From Diphasiastrum complanatum (Eukaryota; Streptophyta; Lycopodiopsida; Lycopodiales; Lycopodiaceae), in assembly GCA_029204225.1 (NCBI GenBank), contig CM055094.1, positions 24,328,541 to 24,392,540 of the forward strand: a stretch of 64,000 bases of DNA. Reading direction: 5' to 3'. Every line of letters begins with the position of its first letter. The stretch's first letter is position 1. Positions 51,157 through 64,000 of the stretch are shown here, in pieces. The notes beneath the pieces were generated by a model. The model saw only the letters and a program-made list of their open reading frames with translations. It was not told the DNA's origin and searched no databases. The position numbers and the translations under genes are program-made.

Positions 51157-53525
51157 ACTCGCCAACTTCTCCATATAACTCGCCACCTTGACAGATCGTT
51201 CTGAACATCAATAGGCACTGGTAGACAAGTTAAAAACCTATACTCGCACCTATTATTACTTGCCTTGCTTTACTCGCCAACAGTGAAAATATGAAATTTT
51301 TCTGAACTTTTGACATTTAGAACTCTGCATTTTCCTATTTTTTTCATTTTATTTCGATCGTCTTTTGAATTTGCAGTTATGCCACAACTTGCCTTTGTTT
51401 GCAGCCTGAGAGCAAGACCAACGTCAGCCCGAGGGCGATAACAATCAACGACCTATCGCTTCCCCTTGCTCCCTAGTAAATCCAAGATTATTGTAGTTCA
51501 TCCGTGAAACCAAACAAAATACGCAAAAACATTATGGGCTGGAAGTCCCTTTCCATAATAAAGAGGCAGAAAAGGACCATATCATTGTCCTAGTCGATCT
51601 ATTGAGAGGAGATGTCAGAATACACTTAGGCACCCTACTCAAAATAAATCCGACCCTCTGGGAAGGATTGAAGACTTACATAGATGGACCAGACAGTGAG
51701 AAACCTGAAGTGCACCCTACCAATTTGGTGCCCGATGTAGAGGTAGAGGGATCACAACTAGTCAAGTAGGGGTAGGTTGGGAGAAATATGCCAAAGCATG
51801 TAACCATTCCAATCACGCATCGAGAGTTTTCGTAGGAATCAACCATAGTCAATGGAGGATTCGGAGTGAACATCATTTTCTCCAAGCTTTATCACGAATG
51901 GGGGCTTACTCGTATGGTAAATGCTCCTTTTACGATCTGAATAGCTGATCAGTCTAGTGTGAAACTAGTCTAGTGTGAAACCATTAGGCATAGCCAATGA
52001 AGTGCATACCAAAGTAGCCAAAATCCATTTCATGCTAGATTTTGTAGTCTTGGACTTGCCCAATTCTCCCCAATCTTATAGTGTCCTACTAGGTAGATTG
52101 TGGCTAAGAACATCACAAGCACTTCACGACTAGGGACAGAATTATGTCATTTTGTAGAATTGCAATTCCACAATCAAGATCGATCGTGATACCTGGATCA
52201 CAAGACCTACTGACCAAAGAGCCATGGTTTCAAGCTCTGCACTCCATTCTGACGAGGAGTCAAATGATGGACATCGTTGGAGGAGAATTGTTATATGTGA
52301 TGATTCGCAAATGGATGAAGTAAACTGGACCAAAGCCCTAGCTATGGTGGATTGCCTTCAGTTCGATGTCTCATCTACTGAGAGCCAAAGCGAAGGGTGA
52401 CCGTAGATCCCATTCTTCAATGAAGACGATATCACGATCAAGTGACTAGCTGAACCAACAAAGAAATCTAGCGAAGGCCATCAAGGCTCTGTATCACTAT
52501 TTATGATGAGCCTATAGGCTATACCCCAAGCAAGGAGTCTACATTGAGAGAGAAATAGAAGTTCTTCAGGTGTTCACCTTGGAAGAAGGTTGAGAATACA
52601 GGGACGAAGATCTCCTCTGTTATGTAGATCTTGATCATTTCAAGCCCGTGCCAAAATCCCAGGGTACTAGATCCAAAAAAGCCGCTAGTGACCAAAGATC
52701 TCATTGAAGTAGCAGAACCCCACAAGGCAATGATGTAGTAGGTTGAATGGGTACGGTAACCGACGGATCCATGACTAGTGTCCCGATAACCATGAATGAT
52801 TTCTTGCGAGAATACATAGATTGGGACCTAGCTGAGGATAAAGCCCTTACAAGCTAGAAGTCTTGATATGGGATAATAGCATCAAAATGATGAAAGATTC
52901 GACAACTGATCCACGATCAGAGTCACCAACACATGCCAAGGGAAAAGAGCTGATTACTTTGGATCTCCCATCTGGAGGCTCTCCTAAAGAAAAAGCTCCC
53001 ATCACCTTTGCCGATCTAGGTATGAAACCATCAAAGAGCATCATGAAGCTTGACCGAGCTTTGAAAATGATGGGAATCAGCAATTATCCAACCACCAGCC
53101 CGCTCCGAGAAAGAAGACTCTTGTATAAGGCCAAAACCGTTGAGTGGAAGGCTAAGAGTGATAAATGAGGAATCAAGACTGAGTTGATGATCGACTAGGA
53201 ATTGCAAGATAAAATCCGCCAAGACGTTGTAGAAGAACCAAAGCCTACGCATGATGTGCCACAATACTTCAAGGATTACAAGATGGATGAAGTGGTAGTA
53301 GTCATACCTAGAGCTAAGAGAGAACATGTAAAAGAAACCTCCCAAGGAGCCAATGTTCACGAAAGTCCATCTCGCACTAAAGAAATAGACAAGAAGGGAG
53401 AGGAAAGTCGTATGGTATCAATAGGATAAGATGTAGAAGGAGAGGAACTCGAAGATCTTAATACCGTGATTGAGATGCTTGGAATTATGCTGAGCTGAAG
53501 GGCATATTGCTAGATGTCATGGTTC
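51157..53525 (+). mobile_element. Ty3/gypsy fragment (leader, protease, pro-RT spacer), plus strand
   Basis: 51157-51290 contains repeated ACTCGCC words, like the minus-strand leader at 55.3-55.8 kb. Decayed gag-like sequence follows. A protease is readable at about 51850-52190: N-G-GFGVNIIFSKLYHEWGL (the active-site Asp changed to Asn), KPLGI, and YSVLLGRLWLRTSQALHD. Beyond are charged, lysine-rich frames (52862-53168, 53202-53429) that belong to the spacer before RT. RT and later domains are missing; the fragment ends at a GA microsatellite. Confidence 0.65.
52862..53429 (+). pseudogene. Spacer region of the Ty3/gypsy polyprotein (unrecognised domain)
   Basis: Two plus-strand readings, 52862-53168 and 53202-53429, are rich in Lys, Glu and Ser (E-S-PTHAKGKELITLDLPSGG, then V-V-VVIPRAKREHVKETSQG). 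I recognise no domain. Position between the protease and the expected RT suggests a linker. A single stop near 53166-53168 and another near 53199 separate them. Confidence 0.45.
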
Positions 53526-53527
53526 AC

Positions 53528-54419
<892 letters not shown>

Positions 54420-54825
54420 AGAGCCTTGAATGAAATCGAAACACCAAGGAGGAACCTGTGAGCTTAATCTCCAACAACAAGTTCCTTAGAGCATATGATC
54501 TCCATTGATTTGAAGTTGGGATGCCCCAACCTCTTATGCCAAAGCTCCACTTGGGTTTGCTCCTCCTTAGCCATGTTCACACTTCCAAAAAACACATTAG
54601 CATCCAATTTGAACAACCTCCCTTACTTGAATCCCTTTGCAATGCAATTGTCATTCATCAAGATTGAGCAAATACCATTTTTGAAGTGCGCATCTAGACC
54701 ATTCTCCATTAATTGTCCAACACTAAGCAAGCTCTTAGTAAGATTTGGAACATAGAGTACATTTTCAAAATCCAATCTTTTAGAGGATCCAAGACAAAGG
54801 AATTGTTCCCACTCCATCTATTCTA
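54420..54825 (-). pseudogene. Copia fragment: pre-integrase region, minus strand
   Basis: The reading 54817-54623 has L-D-FENVLYVPNLTKSLLSVGQL and G-L-DAHFKNGICSIL, the copia region before integrase. The next frame continues toward an ELWHKRLGHPNFKSM-like motif (about 54550-54500). The sequence is close to the plus-strand piece at 62.1-62.5 kb, so both probably come from one family. Confidence 0.75.
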
Positions 54826-54854
54826 CATTCTTGATCACTTGCAATTAGAATTCA

Positions 54855-55245
54855 TGCCAATGCACTGTGTGGGTCTATCACATAGTGCTTAAACCAAGAG
54901 GATCAATAGATGATGTTGTAGTTATTTTTTGCACATATCATTTTAAAATTTGTCTGATCTCGATTGAATTATTGTCTGCTTATTGTTCGTGTATCTCATT
55001 CGCATGTTTTATCTATTTCGCATATAGGTTCATTTTGTTGAATGCTGAATTAACTTAAACGTAGGTTAGCAGTGTCTGTCTACATTCTGGAGGATTGTAG
55101 GAATGATATAACAGGCAGTGACCAGCAATCATATCCAAATTTCATCAAAATCTATTCACATTTCATTCATTTCGTTTCGATTTGCTTCGGTAGTATTAGA
55201 GCTCGATTCTCATCAGTAGGAGTCAGAGCCTGATCCCCTTCAAAG
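54855..55245 (+). mobile_element. Inverted LTR-PBS-leader fragment of copia family 2
   Basis: 54855-55189 is the reverse complement of the inner part of the LTR at 50322-50645 (CCAATGCA.TGTGTGGGTC, AAGAGGATCAATAGATGATG). A mutated PBS (TAGTATTAGAGCTC, 55191-55204) and about 40 bases of leader ending CCCCTTCAAA follow. It is therefore in plus orientation, opposite to copy A. Confidence 0.8.
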
Positions 55246-55800
55246 TAATACATGTATGAGTAATAAAAGAGCAAGTAATAAAAAAATTTAACTCGTTGGT
55301 CTTGAAAAAGATAGACTTGGGTGTATGCATGCCTCTGTACTGATGGCGAGTTAAAGTAATGAACAGATAAAAATAAAACTTTGTTGGCGAGTTATAGTTG
55401 GGCGAGTAATAAAAAATGGTGGGAACAAAAAAATGGACAGGAAAATTTGAAATGGTGAGTAATAGTCTTTTAACTCATCGATCTCTAGAATGATAGATTT
55501 GAGGTTACTAGTCACTCTGTGTTGATGGCGAATAAAGATGGTTGAGAAAAAGTGTCAAAAAGGAGAGTAGGCGAGTAAAGTTGGAAGGCGAGTAAAAGTA
55601 TTGTTGGCGAGTAATAATATATAACTCGTCGAGATCACAGAACAGAGCCTGAACTCTGTCTTGCTCACTGGAACAATGGCGAGTAGATAGGGAAACAAAA
55701 AAGTAGAAAAAGATGTAGGCGAGTAAAGAACCTGTCAAAATGCAATGAAAAATCAAACAAAATGCAAACAAAAATCCATCTAAACTGTAGCTTAGCACCG
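55246..55800 (-). repeat. GGCGAGTAA-rich leader of a minus-strand Ty3/gypsy element
   Basis: About a dozen copies of (T/A)GGCGAGT(A/T)A are scattered over 500 bp (on the minus strand TTACTCGCC). The segment lies between a tRNA-Asp PBS and the position where gag should start, but coding sequence is missing. Confidence 0.7.
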
Positions 55801-55820
55801 TCTCCCTGGCAACGGCGCCA
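55801..55820 (-). other. Primer-binding site, tRNA-Asp
   Basis: The minus strand reads TGGCGCCGTTGCCAGGGAGA, matching the complement of the plant tRNA-Asp 3' end over most of its length. The LTR end (CAACA) lies six bases away. Confidence 0.82.
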
Positions 55821-55826
55821 AAAAAA

Positions 55827-56045
55827 TGTTGGACCCTTTCCATGGCTCCCTAATCAATGCGATCAACTTTTCTTAGTTCGCTCACTCAGTCTGATTGAAT
55901 CACGGACGTCCTCAACTCCTTAGAATTTGATCAAATGATGGCTGTTTTCGACGCTTGAGGGACGAACGCCACCTTTCTGCACTACTATACCAGATTTTGA
56001 ATCAAACTTCACTTTTGAACTGAGCACTGGTAGTTTCACATACTA
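55827..56045 (-). mobile_element. Inner part of a Ty3/gypsy 5' LTR, minus strand
   Basis: In plus coordinates it starts TGTTGGACCC next to the PBS. The outer end is not defined because copia RNase H sequence begins at 56046. There is no partner LTR. Confidence 0.5.
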
Positions 56046-57050
56046 TCAATCCTCTTCGATGACTGTACTCAAATCGCATGTTTTGTTTGAGTATACAATT
56101 TTTTCTAGCGGTGTCCCCCTTAAGATCATGGTTGGTGCCTTGAGTACCTTTGTTAGGTTTAGCATGTTGAAAAATTTCTGATGCTTAATCGTTGGAAGAG
56201 CCTTGGTGAATACGTCTGCAACCATTTCAGATGTGGAGCAATATTTGAGGATCACTTGTCCTGAGAAAAACCTTTTCCGAATAAAGTGGTATTGGATTTC
56301 AATGTGCTTTGACCTGCCATAAAATTTGGGATTCAACGACAATGAAAAATAGCTCATGTTGTCACATAGAATGGTAGTACGTTGAAATTGAGTGTGATGT
56401 AAATCATGAAGCAGTAATCTGATCCAAATAGCTTCTTTTGAAGCTTCACATGCTGTGATATGCTCTGCCTCAGTCGAAGACAACGCGATTGATTTTTGCT
56501 TTCTTGAATTCTATGAAATTGGTCCCCTTGCCAAAAAGAAACATAACCCAAAGGGAGATTTTCTGGTAGAAACATTTCCTCCCCAATCTAAGTCGAAATA
56601 GCCTTGAAGAACCATTGGGTCAATAGCATTTCCATCATAGCAGCACGTCTGATCTATACTGCCTTGAATATATTTCATCAATCTCTTTAATGCTTTCCAA
56701 TGTAAGATCCTAGGATTAGACATGAAACTTAATGTGTTGATAGTGTATGCAAGATCTGGTCTGGTGCACATCATGGCATACATCAAAGATTCTATTAGTG
56801 AGTGATAAGAATACTTCGACGAGTCGAGTGTCTCACTTTCTATGTCGGCACAGGAATGTTTGGTCAATATTATATCTGGGTCCATTGGTGTATCACTTGG
56901 TTTGCAATCAGTCATTTGAAATTTTTCTAGAACATTTTCTAAATATTTCTACTGGGTAAGATAGATCTTCTTTTGTAATATATCTCTAGTAATGTGCATT
57001 CCTAACAGTGAATGAACAGTGTCTAAGTCAATCATGTCGAATGTCAAATC
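56046..57050 (-). pseudogene. Copia fragment: RT end and RNase H, minus strand
   Basis: 56915-56511 reads MTDCKPSDTPMDPD, then MYAMMCTRPDLAYTINTLS and the RNase H entry GYFDLDWGGNVSTRKSPFG. A stop near 56511 interrupts before S-SSTEAEHITACEASKEAIW (56483-56046), followed by L-C-DNMSYFSLSLNP, SKHIEIQYHFIRKR and MVADVFTKALPTIKHQKF. The active-site Asp in 'GY.D.DWGG' is present. Upstream, MHITRDILQKKIYLTQ begins at about 57000 and everything before it is lost. Confidence 0.83.
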
Positions 57051-60155
<3,105 letters not shown>

Positions 60156-60320
60156 GTGTGGATCATTTTATTCAAAAAAAAAAAAACACACATGGACATT
60201 GGATAAAAATAAGGAGGATATATTACTGTGGATCATTTTATTCAAATAGAACACATGGACATGGATGGAAAAAACATCATTCTATTCAGCTAGAACACAT
60301 GGACATTGGATGGAGAACTC
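60156..60320. repeat. Short direct repeat, three diverged copies
   Basis: ATCATTTTATTCA..ACACATGGACATTGGAT recurs at about 60163, 60231 and 60275, with spacings of about 68 and 44 bp. Confidence 0.75.
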
Positions 60321-61600
60321 TCATTATCCACTTCACTTTCCTATGTCTTATTTTTTTGAGCTTCATCTTCTTCACAACATACTTAAGCTTCAAGATCTTG
60401 ACGATATTGTTTTCTAAGTTTTCTTTTTTGTAATTTGACAACTTTTTCGTATGCCACAATACCCTAGTGCTCTTAGAAGGCCGTGGCCTATATTCTATCT
60501 TATTATTGTTCTTCTACTTGATAGAAGAAAAAATTAAAACTTAAATGCCTTCTTGTTGTCATTGTGAGAATTTGACATGTGAAATTTTTTCTTCTAGATA
60601 TTCTATGCTATTAGGATATTCTTCTTTTACATAAGTTGTTAGCTAGCTATCTACCTCACCTATGACTTTGATTTGTCTTGTTATGATAGACCAAAAAAAA
60701 AAAATTTAGTATACTTCGGTTTTATATATTATCATAGGAAAATGCATAAAACTACCATATCTTGGTAATATGAATGAACTTGGCATTATGCAAGTTATCA
60801 TGAAGGTTGAGCTTGACACTCTATTTCAAGGTGCCCATGTACCAATAGCGATGTATAGAAAGTAACTTTGAGCTATCGCTCTATATAATGACATATTTTG
60901 TCAACAAAACATCATTTTTTAGTCCTTCATGATATGATGTAGGGTAGAAATTTATTGAAACATCTCATAAAGATTCCATAAAACTAAAAAAAAAAAATTT
61001 TGCTGTTTTTTATTTTTTGGATTTTTATTTTTATTTTTTGATAATAAAAAAAATCTGTGAAAAATGACAAATTCTAACTTGGTTGTATGTAATTTTTTGA
61101 TGTACTTTGTAATCCACACATGTGAATCCATGTTGCCACGTGTGAAGGCTATCCTAGATAGGTTAGATCTATTCATAGGGTTAGTTAGGTTTGTTTGGTC
61201 ATGATTCCAAAGTTATAAGACCAAACTCTTCAAATCATGGAGGTAGTTGATCAACCTAACCATCAAATTGGCATTACTCTAGGGTTAGGTAAGATTGACA
61301 TATTAGGAAAAAAAAAAACGTCAATTAGTCTCCTTATTGCATGCTAGATTTTCATCTAACTTCAAAGAAGAAGAGCCCTATTGTACATACAATCTATCAT
61401 TCCGTAGTGAGGAGATGGAATTTTGAGATCAAATTGGCAATCTCGATTTTGCCTACATTTGTCTTGTGTTTTTGTGAATGCTTTGGAAACTAAACTTGAT
61501 CATACTCACTCTCTGATTGCAGGCCGTACTGGAGGTCGTACCACACACATGTGGGGTCAAATTTCCATGTTTGATTATTGTATTTGATTGCTCTTGATTG
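60321..61600. other. No recognised gene
   Basis: AT-rich DNA with A and T homopolymer runs near 60692, 60988 and 61310. The right end may be the leader of the copia fragment that follows. Confidence 0.4.
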
Positions 61601-61639
61601 TAGGATCCTAAATTGCTGATGCTCTCAATAGAATTAACT

Positions 61640-62460
61640 TCTGTTGGAGAGAAGACTCTAGATGGATGAGCTGGTACAAGTGATCCTGAATGGCCTAGGT
61701 GATGAATTCAAAATTTGGTTCAAAGTTTTGCCATTCAAGACACTTTGCCATCAATTGATAAGCTCCATAGTGTGCTAGTGGCTGAAGAGTGTAGGATGCT
61801 CCATGCAAGAGCTAGGATGAACTCCTTACCATTGCAGGATGGAGATGAGAAAGCAAATTTCTCATTCAAGGGCAAAGGCAAAAAGGACAAATCAAAGTAC
61901 AAGTGCTTCTTTTTTTAAAAGAAGGGGCACTTCGCATTAGAATGCTTGAAGAAGAAGAAGGCACAAGAGAACAAACAAAGCAACATTGCACATCAAGAGG
62001 AGGATGAAGAAGAATAATCCTTGATGGCATTTATACCATCACCATCATCCAAATCCAACACAAGTGAAGCTTGGTAAATTGATAGTGGGGCTAGCTCCCA
62101 CATGACCTTCCAAAAGAACTATTTCTCCACTCTAGTCTCTTACAATGATGTTGACTTTACTACAAGTGATCAAGAGTGTAGGATAAGTGTTGTAGGCACT
62201 ATTACTTTGTGCTTAGGAGCTTTTAAAATGATGAATCTTGAAACTGTCCTTTATGTACCTTCAATCACTAAAAACTTGTTGAGTGTTGTTGGCCAATTAA
62301 TGTATAATGGCCTAGATGTACTATTTAAGCATGGAGTTTGTTCCATCTTTAAGAATGATGATTACATAGCAAAAGGATTCAAACAAGGTGGATGTTTATA
62401 TTACATGCTAATGTACTCTAAGCAAGTTGTCATGTTAACAAATTGGTAACTTCTCTATTC
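61640..62460 (+). pseudogene. Copia fragment (+): gag end, protease, pre-integrase
   Basis: The gag part reads LDELVQVILNGLGDEFKIW, then after a frameshift near 61720 PSIDKLHSVLVAEECRM, then a basic linker and a knuckle in which the second Cys is Phe and a stop follows (C-F-F-F-stop-K-K-GHFALEC). The protease motif IDSGASSHM (about 62078-62104) is intact, though Trp before it is a stop. 62102-62449 carries NLETVLYVPSITKNLLSVVGQL. Similarity fades before the integrase HHCC region. It resembles the pieces at 47.2-47.5 and 54.4-54.8 kb. Confidence 0.78.
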
Positions 62461-64000
62461 CTTCTTGTAAAAGTTTTAAAGACTTTTCAAATCCTATGCA
62501 ATTTTATTCATATTGATTGTCGATTCCCTTCTCAAGAACTGCCGGCTTTCCCGAACACAAGTTTGGAGTCTTATTGACATGAGCTTGGATGGTGGAGATC
62601 TATAGGTGCCTAACACTGTGCTAACTCCAACTCTAGAAGCATGAAAAATCCAATCGAGATGAGTTTAAAGGCCATACACCTTCCAAAGTCGCTTATTGGC
62701 ATGAAGGCTGGGTAACGCCTGTACCAGTGGCTGTGAGGAAATAATCCGATCGTGCTAGTGAGCGATGGATGATCTGTGAGAGCCCGAAATCTTTGAACAT
62801 GGGGGGGGGGGGGGGGGGGGGGCGAACATTGGACTGTGTCGGTCGTAATCTGGTCCGTGCTGGGAAGCGACAAGGTACACCTCCCTCGATTCTAGCAACT
62901 AGACATCATTCATCATCTTGCGTTGGTGGTTTATGCCCTAGTAGGAGGCCAGCCCTAGTTGTTTAGGTCCTTGTGAGCTACCCTAGGCAGGAGGAGGCAG
63001 GTTCAGTGTTCGGGCAAGCCGGCATAGTTCAAGAATGGAACCGTCATCTTTTCTCAAAAATCGGCATGGCAAAAGTTGTACAAGATATTTTATGTCATAA
63101 ATCTTGGGTTTATAAAAAAAAATCGGCAAGTAAGAGCTTGTCACTTAATAAAGACCGAAGAACTTTTTCACATATCGATTTTTGGATTTGGAGGGAAAAA
63201 AGGTTTCCAGAACACTGAGGCAGGTTCTTGTGGGAGACATTATTCAATTTCTGCTTCTTTTTGTGTCATATTATATGATTCGACGATTAAGACATTGTTA
63301 AAGATTACAGCGGTGATTTCACTTTTGCAAAGGTGTAAGAGTGAATTTGAAATTTTTTCATCACTTGATCTGAAACTCTCTGTAGCATTGGTTAAATTCT
63401 ATTGCGAATAGGTTCTATTATTTCGATGGATCAGTTCTTGGTGGATTGTGTTTGTTCATGTTGTTTAATATAAGGTGTTGCCGTTGTTGCGGATATTATG
63501 CAAAAACACAGCTACAGCTTCATTTGGGAGGTTAGTTCACAAGGCGAACGCAAGAAGTTTAACCGGTCTGTTTGTTTTATTTCGTTACAGAAAACGCTTC
63601 GTTTGGTCAGTAGGTAAATGATTTTCATCTGATATTCCCTGTTGAAATCCAGAATATTTGACGACAGCAATCTTTTGCTTAAACCAGCACAGCTTCCCAT
63701 TTTTGCTTCTGTCCCCAATTCAGTAAACAAAGTGCATATTATAATCTGTTGATGTTTTGCGTGATGCCTAAGGCGAAAATTAGAGAAGCTGATCGAGGAA
63801 AAAGTACTGAATACTAGTACTTTGGACTGTGAATGGTCGCATAAAAGGAACCGACATGCATAAAAGAAAAGAGAAAATGAAATCACAAGCTATAAACCTT
63901 TCGGTGCAAGCGCTGCCTGATATTATGCAGATGTGTGTTTGTCCGACCGACTGACCTGGGATTTTTGTTTTGGTTTTGTCGGATCTACTGACCTAAGATT
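62461..64000. other. No recognised gene
   Basis: Mixed-composition DNA with a 22-base poly-G run at 62801-62822. The word GACTGACCTGGGATTTTTG / CTACTGACCTAAGATT repeats at the very end. No protein family is recognised in the open frames. Confidence 0.45.
62801..62822 (+). repeat. Poly-G homopolymer, 22 bases
   Basis: An uninterrupted G run that could form a G-quadruplex or be a sequencing or assembly artefact. Confidence 0.95.

Noticed and set aside
62610-62966. Pro-rich or Gly-rich frames over the poly-G run
   Set aside because: They owe their length to the homopolymer; no family resemblance.

Overview
This window looks like nuclear DNA of a land plant with a large, transposon-rich genome. 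The evidence is the mix of Ty3/gypsy chromovirus and Ty1/copia remnants, primer-binding sites matching plant initiator-Met and Asp tRNAs, L1-type LINE pieces, a hAT transposase, long CT/GA microsatellites and one intron-containing plant-type housekeeping gene. A Penelope-like reverse transcriptase is also present. Such elements are uncommon in flowering plants and have been reported from conifers and non-seed plants, so a gymnosperm, fern or lycophyte is possible, but the sequence alone does not settle the taxon.

Layout. 1-1850: 3' end of a Ty3/gypsy chromovirus (+). 4.6-8.3 kb: a heavily decayed second Ty3/gypsy element (-). 9.0-11.7 kb: two LINE pieces head to tail (+). 12.0-12.8 kb: a 401-bp tandem duplication carrying CA/TG tracts. 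14.4-20.7 kb: a tandem, deletion-riddled array of a hAT-like unit, made of AT-hook ORF copies (+), coiled-coil ORF copies (-), GGTACC-rich fold-back blocks and a BED/DUF659 transposase start. 21.9-24.2 kb: Penelope-like RT fragment with local repeats. 24.7-28.4 kb: a copia-type LTR with PBS, then the 5' half of a Ty3/gypsy element (-) with tRNA-Asp PBS and LTR. 29.9-33.1 kb: several families of direct repeats. 34.2-34.8 kb: the only convincing cellular gene, a two-exon MazG-fold dCTP pyrophosphatase (-). 36.25-42.37 kb: a non-autonomous LTR retrotransposon (LARD-like) bounded by a CATTA target duplication, with a rearranged 5' end. 43.2-57.05 kb: a scrambled nest of Ty1/copia and Ty3/gypsy pieces. 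57-61.6 kb: AT-rich DNA with microsatellites. 61.6-62.5 kb: another copia gag/protease fragment (+). The last 1.5 kb is unrecognised.

Apart from the dCTP pyrophosphatase, which would act in nucleotide-pool sanitation, every coding signal recognised here belongs to a mobile element, and nearly all of these are broken by stops, frameshifts or deletions. Functional links are therefore within elements (gag, protease, integrase, RT/RNase H, LTR, PBS, PPT). The most unusual structures are the rearranged triple-LTR 5' end of the LARD-like element, the hAT-like tandem array with palindromic GGTACC blocks, and the plant Penelope-like RT.
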